A stretch of 64,000 nucleotides of DNA from Melastoma dodecandrum (lineage: Eukaryota; Streptophyta; Magnoliopsida; Myrtales; Melastomataceae). The stretch's first letter is position 1. Every line of letters starts with the position of its first letter. Of the stretch, positions 1 to 11,342 are shown piece by piece. The position numbers and the translations under genes were made by a program. The stretch is from assembly GCA_029817715.1 (NCBI GenBank), contig JARUPY010000321.1, positions 434,001 to 498,000 of the forward strand, written 5' to 3'. The notes below the pieces were generated by a model. The model searched no databases. It was not told the DNA's origin and saw only the letters and a list, made by a program, of their open reading frames with translations.

Positions 1-1150
1 GCATTCTGGCAGTGTATTCAGGTATTCAAGCATTGTCAGCCAGTTGTAAGTATAGATGGTACATTTTTGGATGGGAAATATAGGCATAAACTCTTAATTG
101 CATCATATATGGATGGGGAGAACCATATTATGCCATCTGTATTTGCATTGGTTGATGAAGAAAGATGTGATTCATGGAGTTTATTCTCGAGATGCCACAA
201 GGGATATGTTGTCGATGAAAGGACATGAGGAATATGTTTGATATCAAATAGACATACTGACATTGAAGCGATTGTTCATGATCAGCAGGTTTGTTGGACA
301 CAACCATTTGGTAATTGGCGGTTCTATCTTAGACATGTCGCAAGCAATTTCAATACGAAATATAAAAATGTCATTTGCAAAAGGAAGTTGATAACCGCTA
401 CGAGGAAGTCGACACCTCAAAAGTACATGACAATTTTGATAAGCTTGTTTCAAGTAATTCCAGAGGCTGAGCATGTTTTCGCGGAGATGAATGAAGGGCA
501 ACTTTTCTAGATATGGGCTTATGACTACGAATTTGAGCGAGAGTTACAACTGCGTTATAAGGGCTGCTAGAAATCTTCCAGTTTGAGATCTTGTTAGGGA
601 AATATGATGTAATTGCGTATCATATTGGATAGCTAGACAAGATTATGGGACCGATGCGTTGAAAGTTGGCAAGCGTTTTACAGGTGTTTGTACAGATAAG
701 TTATTCAAATCGATGGAGAAAGCGAAACGGTTCGAAGTAGTGCTTCTTGATCAATAGGAAGGTAGATTTGACGTGAAAACAAGAAGAAAACATCGGCTCA
801 AATATGTCTTTCTTCAATCATGCAAATGCACCTGTAAAAAGTGGCAAATCCATCGGATTCCTTGTTCGCATGCTCTAACATTTTATGCATACATGCATTT
901 AGACCACACGAATGCTATAAGTCATTTCTACTCATTTGTTTGTCAAAAGGCCGTATCTGGTTCGCGATGACATTCTTTTGATTGCAAATAAGGGTGGTCA
1001 AAATATCGTTTTCCTAGGCCCAATCCCGACCCTACAAGAGTTGGACCACATGGGCGTCCAAGGTCATCCCGTGTACAAAATGGACATCAAGGAGAAATCT
1101 CGAAAAAGTAGTTGTGATTTATGTAGAAAGTAAGGTCATAATCGACAGAG
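1..1150 (+). pseudogene. Mutator-like (MULE) transposase remnant
   Basis: Cut-and-paste DNA transposase of the Mutator/MuDR superfamily, entering from the left edge. Reading from base 1, the core begins with FWQCIQVF and SIDGTFLDGKY, which holds the first catalytic Asp. After a stop near 226 it resumes with ISNRHTDI, where the family normally has ISDRH, so the second catalytic Asp is Asn. LRHVASNFNTKYKN follows. Further stops and frame changes come after 510. A SWIM zinc finger (CTC, then CSHA) lies at about 825-880, and a zinc-knuckle-like CDLCRK...GHN at about 1105-1150. Order and motifs fit a plant MULE. The Asp-to-Asn change and stops indicate a dead copy. The element continues into the PMD region. 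Family is near certain; exact coding limits are not. Confidence 0.87.
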
Positions 1151-1284
1151 GGTGCTAGTTGAAATCTTTGTATGTGCATATTAAATGTTTAAATTATTCG
1201 TTGATGTTGTTATACATAACTTTAGTTTCTATTGAAATCTTTTTAAGTGCATACCTTTAGTTTATATTGTCTTGCACGAAATGC

Positions 1285-2500
1285 GTCCCGAACCAAAGAG
1301 GGCAGATATTCTCAATGCTAAAGGAGAGCATCGCTCGACGTCAGTATGAGAAGTAGGATATAGTGTGGTATATCAATTTCTTTAATTTCAAATAATTATA
1401 TTTTCTTACATAAATTTGTATCTTGTTTACTAATTTATGTTTTCTTTACATAACAACGTTTTAACTTCCCGTCGCATTGAAAAATCACTAAAGGGAGTCA
1501 CTCCGGATCCTAGAACGGATGTTTACCTTCGTCAGGTAGGATTGTACGGAGTCACAAAGTTTCCCTTTATTTCCTGGGACTTGACACTTATTATGGCTTT
1601 GGCCGAACACTAGAGGATGGAGACGCATACATTCCATATGGTGCACGATGAGATGACCGTTACCCTACAAGATGTGGCTATTCAGCTAGGTATGCCTGTA
1701 GATGGGGACGCAGTAAAAGTGGACACCTCCATATCGATAGAGATAGTGTGTCTGAGTTATTGGGGCGAGTACCAGGAGGTGATAACATAAGTTATGGTCA
1801 GATTAGTCTTAGTTGGTTGGTTGTTAATTTTGCTGACATTCCCATTAATGCCACTGAGGAAATCATTTAGATGCAGACTAAGACATAAATACTGCATTTG
1901 ATTGGTTGGATGTTATTCACCACCAAGTCTGATAGTTTAGTACATCTATTTGGGTTGCCTATTATTGCCGACTTTGAGACGGGTGGACAATATAGCTGGG
2001 TAGTGCATGTCTGGCATGGTTGTATAGGAGTTTATGTAAGGCTGCTCATCATAAGTCTTTGCAGATTGAAGGACCCATGATTCGATAGGTAGAGCATGCA
2101 TACGGTAAAACTTACTATTCAATAAAGTAATTTCATTATTTCGACAAGTGATCTCACTTGCATATTGAAATATGCAGGTTGTTTGGCATCCTTATCAAGA
2201 AGAATCATTGCCATGCTTCTGGCATGCTTATGTCCCATTGATTTGGTTTTACATTGTTGAGTGGCATTACCCGGACAGGGTTATCCTTTAGTTTGGTGAT
2301 CGACAACTTAGACCGGATCCATACGACACAAGTAAGAGTCTCCATCGTATTGATTTGCGTGGAAAGAACATGAGCAAGTGGCCCGAGATCCATTGAGAGT
2401 TTGTGGAGATGTAGGATGATCGCATCAATATGGTAATGCCACTTCTCTGAAAGTCTCACTTCAACTACTTCAAATGGTATGCGAAGGCACAACACGCAAT
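1285..2500 (+). pseudogene. Plant mobile domain (PMD) attached to the MULE
   Basis: Several frames together read as a PMD ('aminotransferase-like' plant mobile domain). VGLYGVTKFPFISWD lies near 1535-1590. MVHDEMTVTLQDVAIQLGMP lies near 1635-1695. LFGLPIIADFETGGQYSW lies near 1945-2000. WFYIVEWHYPDRVI, then FGDRQLRPDP and LHRIDLRG, lie near 2240-2370. Stops at about 1612, 1788, 1868, 2290 and 2396 break it. It lies just downstream of the transposase on the same strand, as in known plant MULEs with a C-terminal PMD. PMDs also occur in host silencing-related proteins such as MAIN. A separate PMD gene is possible but less likely given the spacing. Confidence 0.8.
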
Positions 2501-2639
2501 ATATGTCTCACACCGGTGTTTGAGAAACCCGTCCCCTTAAGTAATGAACAACTAGCCCCCTTAACTAAATGAACGAGGGGCGGGTTTACCAGCCTATCCA
2601 TCGACTTAAGTCGGGATTCCCCTCTCACGGCTTCATTCT

Positions 2640-2915
2640 AACTTTGCCCTAAACCCGTCAACTCTCTAACGCTCTCCCTCTTCGTCCCTCTTGCCAGCCG
2701 ATGCTCATCCTCTTGCCGACCGATCTGCCCCCTTTCGACCGACCCATCCCCTTTCGACCAACTTGCCCCCATCTTACTCGAATCCCGTTCCCCTCCACGC
2801 CCATCCCGACCACAACCGATCGACCGATGCCCATCTCACCCTCTCCATGCCCGACCTACAACCCCAGACCACGCCCGACCAACGCCCATCCCGAACCCCT
2901 TGTTTGGAACGATAA
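2640..2915 (+). repeat. C-rich, proline-coding low-complexity stretch
   Basis: This segment is strongly C-rich, with repeated CCCGACC- and CCCATC-type words, so two frames give proline-rich peptides. No domain is visible. It lies between the PMD core and the tail-like coding of the MULE remnant and may be a linker of that protein. Bases 2920-3240 that follow are AT-rich, with many TTAGGG- and TTGAAATTA-like words, and hold no gene that I can see. Confidence 0.5.
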
Positions 2916-3289
2916 TTTTATGATTAGAGTTAGCTGAAATTAGAGTTTTTTTTTAAGATTAGCAATTAGTTGAAATTAGGGATTATGTGTTGAAATTATT
3001 TGAAATTAGCGATATTGTTGCCAAAAAATTACAGTTAGGGTTAGGTTTGTAAAAATTAGGTGGTAATTTAAGAATTTAGGAGTTTAAGCATTGAATTTTG
3101 AATATTTAGTTCCAATATATTTATTTTGACGCTTGATGTTTGTTGTTTGATGTTTTAAGTAGTTGATGTTTGATATTATTTATTATGTAATTGTTTTGTA
3201 TTAAAGCAATTAATATTTAGTTACAATATATTTACGTTTTTATTAGATTTTTATACCATAGCCCATATTCTTTGTGTCGTGCTCCATTG

Positions 3290-3922
3290 TGATATGGCTA
3301 AGGAATTTTCGAAGGATTAAGCTTCGCTCCAACCAACCCGATGTCATATCTATTGCCAAGGAATCTATGGAGTTGATGAGCCAGTATGCACTTGTACGAT
3401 TATATGTCATAACTTCGGCAGCCTGAGAGATCAGCCAGCGTACGAGTTCATGCCACCACAAGGTGGACAACCTATGGACGATGATGATCCCCACATGAAC
3501 GGAGAGGAGAACGCAAAACAGGGGAATGAAGAGGAGGTGCAACAGGCATATGGGACCCGACATTTGACGAAGAGGGGCAAGAAGATCGAGAAGGCATGCT
3601 CATCTCTCAAGTAACACAATTGGATGTCGAATATTGCACACCTTACTTTGAAGTTGGTTCCAGTTCGGCTCTGGGAGCTCCCATTAAAGGAGGAGAGAAT
3701 TCGGGTATGCCCATTACAACTTTGATGTTCGTTAGAGTATAACTCTCGCATCTCAACTTAAAGAAAAGATATTTCAGGTATGACCATTCATATCAAGGAG
3801 AAGGACATTATAAAATTATACAACTGTATTCAGAGGATTCCTCGGAGCAGCCTTGCGTCGAAGTGGATCGAACGATCATGCCTTATGTGAGAAGATCGAC
3901 TAGGCGTAAGGGTGCTCAGTGA
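3290..3922 (+). pseudogene. Probable C-terminal tail of the MULE/PMD protein
   Basis: Broken plus-strand coding. A segment near 3440-3600 reads as an acidic linker (PPQGGQPMDDDDPHMNGEE). The last clean stretch, about 3777-3922, ends in PYVRRSTRRRKGAQ and a stop. Basic RRSTRRRK-type ends are common in plant PMD-bearing transposase proteins, which is why I join it to the upstream remnant; the link is inference. Between 3923 and 4676 no gene is recognised. That interval holds GGGGCGGGTTTT-like boxes (4092, 4203, 4302) and imperfect hairpins near 4200-4330 that resemble sequence near 2525-2590. Confidence 0.45.
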
Positions 3923-4676
3923 TCTTTTAAACATTTATAATACATTTTCTGGGTATTCTTGTACTTGGTTTTCAGGATATTGTTGGACTTAAATTTTTGT
4001 TTTCAAACATGGGTTTTTTTAAGGTTTTGCATATTGTTGAAAGAGGGGGTTGTTTTTTATCACCAATTTTTTCTACAACAATTTTATCCAGGGGCGGGTT
4101 TTTGTTTATTGCTTAAGGGGGAGGGTTTTGTCAGACAGTAGAGCCTCTTGCCTTCTTTGGCGTCGCAAAAATCATAAGTGTTGGAAGGGTCGGTTCTCAA
4201 AACTCGCCCCCTTAGAAGGCGCGTTCTGAAAACCCATCTTTACATGAAGACGGGTTTTCAAGACGTGGCTTCATGTAAATTGCACGATCCCCATAGGGGC
4301 AGGTTTTGAGGACGCGCCCCTCGCTATTTTTCTCGAGTTGTAATTTAAAGGTGTGTGGCGGTAGATTCATTTTTTACGAAACATGAACTGTATTTCATAA
4401 TTTTTTTTAAAACTAACAATAATGCCGTACAAAACTCCACGAAAGACTTGCATTTGAAGATCATCAATTACCGTAAATGTCATATTATTTCTTCGTAAGG
4501 GTGGCATATTTTCCCATACAACTCTGAAAATTTTTCCCGCATGGTGCTCAAGAGTTTGGGTGCTCCATTTCTTGTGTTTAGCTGTGAACGGATGGCTGTG
4601 CAATCATTGTCTCCTACATTGCTCTCTTCCTTATCGTTATTTCTTTGCTCGTTAATATGTTCTTGTAGAATGGCTG

Positions 4677-4835
4677 TGTTGGCGCGGAATTGTGTTCCCA
4701 CAACACGCATCAAATTTTATAGTGATTGTGGTCGTCGTAAAGTAAATGGAAGAAGATAAAATAGGAAACAATACTTGAATTGCAAAATAACAGTTCTGAA
4801 TTACAAGAACAAAATCTTCAAACACTTACACATAT
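4677..4835 (-). repeat. Left LTR end (3' LTR remnant) of the Tat element
   Basis: About 150 bp here match 14208-14368 in the same orientation, including AGTGATTGTGGTCGT, GTAAAGTAAATG and ACTTGAATTGCAAAATAACA. On the minus strand the block ends in ...CCAACA at 4677, and no primer-binding-like sequence follows, as expected of a 3' LTR. To the right of 4835 the two copies diverge, so the rest of this LTR is lost or replaced. Confidence 0.6.
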
Positions 4836-5711
4836 CGATCTACCTCATATTTTCCCGAAGTAGCATCATCAGAGGTCCCTCATAATCAACCAGGGAATCT
4901 CAACGAGACTCGTGCGGGAATTCCTGCTGCTGCAGGAATTACTATCTGATTTGATTCCGCTTCCCTTTATAATATTCTTACCTTTTCTTGTATTTGTAGA
5001 TGTCATTACCAAGATTTATCCTCATGTTGTCTCGAGACAAATTGTGGTTACTAAGGAAACCCCCGACACTGCAACTATTGTGAAGCATATCCAGGTAGTC
5101 TTTAGATAAGATTCTTTGTGTTAATCGACATTTTGTACTTACGATATTAGAAATTCCTTTCTTGGCCTTAGGCTAAGAGACGTTTAATGAAACGGGACAT
5201 TTCTCGAGGTGCGCCTGGGGAAACAAATGAGGACTCTCAATGACCACCAGACTCAGGTCATGAGGTACCAACGTTCTTCAAGTACTCGTTATTCAAGTTT
5301 TCTTTGCATCACATTCCTTATCTCACGGGATGAAGCAAGCCGACTTAACTGCCGGGGCGGCCGAAGTAGAATCTCGAGACGCATCTCTATCTCCTTCGTT
5401 GTCAACAACTTGAGATGATGCCCTGCCTGCAGAGATAGAAAAAAGAAAGCCCAGTCACACCCCATGGGACTGTCCCACCTGTTGAAATAGACAGGTTAAG
5501 GTTGCCCACTGAGGAAGAAACGATGTATCGAGATGATGCCCCAACTACTTGGATAGTAGTAGAATCGTCCCCTGAAGACACCCCAGCAGACCCATCTCGA
5601 GATGACTTTCCTCTCGAGGCAAGACTAGTGACCTTTCCTCTCTCGAGATGATATCCCACCGTAAATGCTCTCTCAAGTGACGCTCAGCATTTCCAGGAAG
5701 ATGTTTAGTTC

Positions 5712-6129
5712 GTGATTGATTTCCTCTGCACATCAATTGTTCATTCAGTGGACAACTTCGAGCAATTTGGAACTGCAATCAAAAGGATTGAGAAGTCCCC
5801 TCTAGTGACTACTGATTACCTCCTTGCTTGCTCGCTTGTTAACGAACGGTACTGGGTCCAATGGTACGAGTACGAGGCCCATCAGGGAGATTAGGACCAA
5901 GCCCGTGAAATTCAAGCTGAAGGTCGAACTTAGTCTTCTCGATGAAAAGATCGAACGCAAGGCCAAACGTTTGCAAATCATCGAGGAGAAAATGAACAAG
6001 CTCGCCAAGAAGAAGAAAACTCTTTCTAAGTGTCTATCTCGACTCAAGAAAACTCGAACTGACGAGTCAATAGCTCTGGAGAGGTTGGTCCCGCTAGGCG
6101 AGAGTCCGCGGTTACCTGGTTCATATTAA
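5712..6129 (+). pseudogene. Antisense ORF (aORF) fragment of the Tat element
   Basis: Plus-strand coding opposite to the element. Its first part (NFEQFGTAIKR..., LLACSLVNERYWVQWYEYEA) parallels the aORF of the 48-57 kb element (LQFGVLATEEY..., LLVSCLSFKDQFWTEWFAY). After a frameshift near 5890 it becomes a charged, probably coiled-coil segment rich in Lys and Glu (IERKAKRLQIIEEKMNKLAK), ending at 6129, again like the end of the other aORF. Plant Tat elements are known to carry such antisense genes, often with a PMD-type domain. Only the C-terminal part is clear here. Bases 4836-5711 hold no certain coding. From 6130 to 7030 I see only a plus-strand TATA-like TATAAATAG at about 6413. Confidence 0.55.
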
Positions 6130-7029
6130 AGCAAGTCGAGATTTGAGAAAAATAACGTATTAGGCTTGCTCAATTTTTCATTGATCTTTAGGCCAAGTTG
6201 TAGTGACTTTTCTCGTTTTAGGCCATTTATGGCAACTGACTTTCGTGTTTGACCCCTCTTCTTTTTCAGAGCAAAATTACCATTTCCTAGACGTTCTGTA
6301 GCAGTCTGTTACACTTGCTCTTTTCTTTTGAACAGTCTCAATGATTCTCTACAGTCCCTTCACGTGATTCATAGGGATTTCATTTACACCATCTACTCGC
6401 TTATAAATAGACTTGATCTTTTGGTGGGAAACACACATCCCTCTTAAACAAAAATTTTCTTATCGAGATGCCATTTTTCTTTTTCAAAAGTTCTTTTGAT
6501 CCCAAAGCCTAAATTCGCGACCTTAAGCCTCTTGAAAGCCTAGGTTCACAACCTTTGGCTTGTGGCTCCTCATGGCTCCCCATAGCTCCTGCTGCTCCGG
6601 CACCTTGCGACTCATGTACTTCATTTGAGTCACACGAGAGTATGCTCATCGGGCAGCCATTATGGTGTTGACGACGACAACTGCGGAAAGGTATGGCGGT
6701 TTTGTCTAGCTTCTCATTCTCTTGCCAGATGATCCAGAAATGGAGGGGGAAAATCTATATCAACTCTCCTCTTTATTTCAACCTTCTACAGGAGAAGCTA
6801 GACAAGAAGGGCTAGACGGGAACGAGAGTTCTTTCCTCCTGTTTCAGCTTCATGGTAATGGATTGAGAGGCTTACGAGGAGGTGCCAGCTCAGGTGGACT
6901 TCTAGAATAGTTTACAAGGAGGAAAGATGGGACACTGGGTCTAATGCTTATCTTCTCTTGATGCTGTAATTTTGAAATACCCTCTTATGAGGATTATTAA
7001 TTGTAGTGATTTTCATTGTTAAGGAAATG

Positions 7030-8000
7030 TCCTACTTTTCCAACTGTATCTACAAACACAGGAATCTCTTCTTTATAGCTTCATTATGAGTTTCCCAGAT
7101 AGTTGGTTTGTAAGACATAAGGTACTTTCCATTTAATTTCTATTCATGTAAATGGCCCCCAAGGTCGGCTAAACGATACACCTTCTTTGGGAACATTTCT
7201 CGAAATCAAAACGGACCCTCCTAATTGGGCGACCATTTTCTGAGAAAGTAATCTCGAGTTCCTATCGGGAGGATCATTTTCCATACCAAATCTCCTTCCT
7301 TAAAACTCTCGGATTGTATCCTCTTATTGTAGTATCGCATTATCCTTATTTTATGTGCCTCCATCTTGTCTGTTGCCTTCTCACGCAATCTCTCGAGATG
7401 CTCAATATCACGAGAACAGTCTTCACTTTCATTCACGTCTTGACTCGCTTGATCAATCTCGAAAGGACTTGTGCTTAATCTCGATGGGTACAATAGCTTC
7501 TTGACCATATCCTAAGTTATAGGGTGCCTCTCTTGTACTATCTCTCTTAGTGACTCTTAGGCCCCATAACGTCTCAAGGAGTATCTTGTGCCATCTTCTA
7601 GGATTGTCTTCACTCATCCTTTGGACAACATTGTTAATGAGCTTATTTGTGGACTCAGCCTGGCCATTGGACTACGGGTAATATGGTGAAGAATTATTGA
7701 TCAGAAAACCGAATTCTCTCGAGAATTCTCGCATTTGTTCTCCATTGAATACACTTCCATTATCCACCACTATGTTGTGTGGAAGTCCAAAACGGAAGAT
7801 AATGTTAACTTTGATGAACTCGATCACATCTTTTTGGTCAATTTTCTTATAGGCTTTGCTTCTACCCTTTTAGTGAAGTAGTCCATGGCGATTAATACAT
7901 AAGCATCTGCTCTGCTTGAATGAGGTCTAATCTCGCCGATTATATCCAAAGCCAACGATATATGCAAGGTTACCAGATTCAGCTCCATCGCCTACGTTCG
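7030..8000 (-). pseudogene. Tat integrase (core and C-terminal domain)
   Basis: Integrase inserts retroelement cDNA into the genome. On the minus strand, core pieces read ALDIIGEIRPHSS (first Asp, about 7950), MDYFTKRVEAK, FRFGLPHNIVVDNGS (second Asp, about 7780) and SPYYP...SNGQAEST (catalytic Glu, about 7660). A frame change and stops follow. The C-terminal domain at 7221-7508 has KIRIMRYYNKRI, FKEGDLVWKMILP and KWSPN, the GPY/F-type end seen in gypsy integrases. It lies just left of the RNase H region, as expected for a gypsy pol on this strand. Confidence 0.8.
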
Positions 8001-8411
8001 CGTTATAGGCCCAATATAGTTCTATTTCATGGACGGCTAGTAGAATCCGTGCTTCTCAATCATCTAGTGCATTTTCACTCCTGATTAGTGCGTTCCACAC
8101 ACATGTGTTTCCAACATGATTGGTGTTATGTCAACACATCTCAACAGGACATCCTCTCGGGTTTTTTTATATAACAAACCATCCAAAAGTGTGTACTACC
8201 TAGCCGCCAGCTTGACCTTCTTCTCTACATATAAATCGGGATTCTCTAAGAATTGATCCGCTTTCACAACATCCACTTTGTTATTCAATGTACCTCCATT
8301 TTCCCCCAATTTCTTGTCGTAAAGTATCATTCAACCTGTATCCTGGGTCAATGAATTTGCCATTGGTTATCATGTTGACCCACGTGTTTTAATGTAATCT
8401 GCTCGAACTTC

Positions 8412-8973
8412 TTAATTAACTGTTGGGTCACGACTAGATGTTTCTTTAACTCTTACGTGTGACACAAGCTTAGACCATTTACTTGGCTTATGACCAACTG
8501 TGAGCCCCCCTTGATCAGTGTACCTTTGCCCCACTCTATAGCAAGGTTTCCAACGTGACAATAAGTGCGCAAGATTCAGTGGCATTGTTGGTCTCATGTT
8601 CTTCCAACTTAAAGGCCAATTTAGTCTCAAAACCTACTGGTGATTTAATAACAATCCCAATTCCGGCTTAGAGTCTTGTTGATGATTTGTCAAACCAAGC
8701 TTCCCATAATTCTTGCTTTTCCTCTTCATGGTTTACTGAGGTCTCACTCGAATACTCTGCTAGGAATTTTGTGAGGACTTGCCCTTTGCCAGCCTTTTGA
8801 GGTTTAAATTTTAGATCATATATTTTTAACAACAAGGTCCACTTACTAATTCTACCAGTAAGTAGAGGACTCTCTAAGAATGTCTTCAAGACTTGCGCTC
8901 GTGAGACTACATGTACTTCACTGCTTCTTAGATAGTGTTTCAGTTTGTGACTGCATGGTACACTGACAAACAC
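8412..8973 (-). pseudogene. Tat RNase H region
   Basis: Minus-strand fragments after the reverse transcriptase. 8668-8973 includes HKLKHYLRSSEVHVVSR, LTGRISKWTLLLKIYDLKF and KGQVLTKFLAEY. It aligns by eye with the 48-57 kb element (LRHYIGNSEVYVMSK, VGRISKWSLILSPYDLRY), so this is the RT-RNase H connection. 8412-8630 is a weaker, frame-broken continuation. Bases 8000-8412 lie between RNase H and integrase and should hold the zinc-binding integrase N-terminus, but I could not read clear motifs. Confidence 0.72.
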
Positions 8974-8999
8974 TGTCTCTCTGAAGCCGTGTATCTAGT

Positions 9000-9990
9000 T
9001 TCAATAGGAATTAAAAGTCGAGACAAATAAAACGGGGCCCTTTCTCTCTTTTGGTCATCTTCTTGAGCAAAAAAAGCTCTTATCGAGGTAGCATTTGCCG
9101 CTACATACAGGATAAAGGGCTTCCTGAGTTAACGAGAAGCCAGCACTAAGGGTTTTATCAAATATTCCTTTATCTTTACTAACGCTTGTTCATGTTTGTC
9201 CGTCCAGATATATTTGTTCTTTCCCCTTAGCAATGTTGTGAAGGCTTTTACTTTCACTTCATGATTTCCGATAAGCCTTCTTAAGTAATTAACCCTCCCC
9301 AAAAAAGCGTGTAATTCTTTCTTATTTCTCGGGGGCTGTAATTCTTGTATTCCTTTAATTTTACTCGGATCTATTTGAATCCCTTTTTGATGCAGTAGGA
9401 ACCCAAGAAATTGCCCAGCTTGAACCCTAAATGCACATTTCAAAGGGTTTAGTTTTGAGTGATGTCTTCTCATTTGGAGGAAAGCCGCTCGGAGGTCACT
9501 GACGTGTAAATCATTAACTCTCGGCTTTATAAATGTCTCATCAATGTACACATCTACCATTTTTCCAATCAAGAGTCAAATATAGCATTCATAGCCCTTT
9601 GATAGGTAGCTCCGGCATTTTTTAGTCCAAATGGCATCACTACCAATTCAAATATACCAATTAGGCATCGAAAGGCTGTTATGTATATATATTCCTCAGC
9701 TATAAGAATTTGGTTATATCCCGAGTACCCATCCATGAAGGAAATAACAACATTTCCAGCAGTTTTGTCAATTAGCTTGTCGGCTATCGGCATGGGATTC
9801 TCTTCTTCTAGGGTTGCTTTGCTCAAATCTCAAAAGTTTATGCACATTCTGATTTTTTCGTTTTTCTTAACTACGGGACCAATACTCGAGATCCACTCGG
9901 TATATTGGAATATCCTAATATATCCAACTGGAAAAAGTTTTCTCACCTCATCCTATACGAGCTTACATACTTCTCCAATCATTCTCTATG
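9000..9990 (-). pseudogene. Tat reverse transcriptase
   Basis: RNA-directed DNA polymerase domain in two pieces. 9569-9826 has FMDGYSGYNQI, TAFRCLIGIFELVVMPFGL and NAGATYQRAMNAIF. 9129-9572 has the active-site region VYIDETFIK, then SKLNPLKCAFRVQAGQFLGF and LHAFLGRVNYLRRLIG. The family active site is YxDD, and the sister element at 50.3 kb has YIDDI. Here the second Asp is Glu, and a stop separates the pieces near 9569. An upstream linker at 9986-10312 (FFAWDYTKMIGL, LVEHKLP) is the usual N-terminal lead-in. Not functional as read. Confidence 0.86.
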
Positions 9991-11099
9991 GCGCTTGTTG
10001 GGTAGGCTTCAAACCTTCTTGGATTGGAAGCTTATGTTCTACTAGACTTCTATGTAATCCTATCATCTTAGTATAATCCCAAGCGAAGAAATCCCGAAAT
10101 TCATGCAAAACCTCTTTGAGAGCAGCAGCTAGCTTGTCGTCTAAAATGGCACTCATATAAGTGAGTCCGAGGTTCTCTTCTGAAACAAGATTGATACTAA
10201 CCAATGGGTCAATGTAGTGAAATGAGTTTCTGGACTTTGATTGTCGAGTTGCAAAGAAAAAACACTTAAAAATAGCATAGAACTGAAAGAAACCGGCAAC
10301 GGTGCGATGCAATGCAGTTTTTCATCACCACTTAAACACCCTAAAGGATGCGCTTCCAAGAGGACACCGACTAGATCTTCCTATTCAATTCTCATAGGTA
10401 CCCTCTCATAGGAGTCTATCGAGCCCCAACTTCGTATCGTCTGCTCGATTCAGATTCCCATCGTCTGACCCGAGTGATTCTCAATCTCGACTTCCATGTT
10501 TCCAACTCTGATCCTTGTATGGGTAAGCATTATGTCTCCTTCTGGCATTCCCCGAGGCCTTTCACCCATCCAATTAATGAGAATTCCTTCTTCAAGCACA
10601 AGCAGTCCCAAGTGATTCTCAAGATCATCATTGCCAGGATCCTTTACAGTAAAACTAAACGGGGGGGTGAAGCCTATAGCTGGAGGAGTACCATCTTCCT
10701 CACTATCCCATCCAATCGAGATCATAGCGAGTTCGACCCTTGTTACTCCAGCCTGCTGGATTACACCTTTCGCTTTTTCGGGATTCAGCGATCTATCTTC
10801 AAGTCCGTCTCTCGACTTTTTTGCTTTCTCAAACTCTTGTTCCTCTGCATTGAAATTCAAATATTTAGCTTCACAATAATAATATTTTTTTGTTAGCTCA
10901 AACAAGTTCTATCTCATCATCAAGCCATATCATTAACTCTTTATGTAGAGTAGAAGGTATGGCTGTTGTTTTATGCAACTAATCTTGACCCAAAAGATCA
11001 TTAAAAGGTGCAGCGATGTCGAGCACGAAGAAAATTGACTCCATCTCATGTCTCCCTACTTGAAGGTTCATTGATAACACTCCCATACATTCCGACTTC

Positions 11100-11341
11100 T
11101 TTCCATTAAAAGCAGTACTTGACATTCTCATATTTGTCAGCTGTCACCTTTCTTTGTCCATCGCAAGGAAAGTTACGATGGGGAGAATATTCACCGTGGC
11201 TCCATTATCAACTAACACCTTATTCATTCTTACTCCATCAAAGTCTGTTGTAATATACATGGGATGAATATGATGCCTCATCCCGGGAGAAGGCTTGTCA
11301 AACCAATTAAGTGGTGTTCCCTTTGGATACTGAGTATCCAA
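11100..11341 (-). pseudogene. Tat aspartic protease
   Basis: Retropepsin-like domain that would process Gag-Pol. The minus strand reads HPMYITTDFDGVRMNKVLVD then NGATVNILP. The active-site motif is D-N-G-A-T, where most retropepsins have D-T/S-G; Asn is shared by the other Tat copy at 48.9 kb. Only about 65 codons are open. Between protease and RT (10320-11100) lies a frame-broken spacer with an acidic segment at 10450-10905. Confidence 0.72.
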
Positions 11342-11342
11342 T

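Noticed and set aside
2691..2937. Proline-rich small proteins
   Set aside because: Overlapping frames across C-rich low-complexity DNA; no domain or start context.
6405..6425. Plus-strand TATAAATAG as promoter of a gene
   Set aside because: No coding follows downstream on the plus strand, and the aORF lies upstream of it.
10474..10896. Plus-strand open frame of about 140 codons
   Set aside because: It overlaps the minus-strand protease-RT spacer of the Tat element and shows no domain; a shadow frame.
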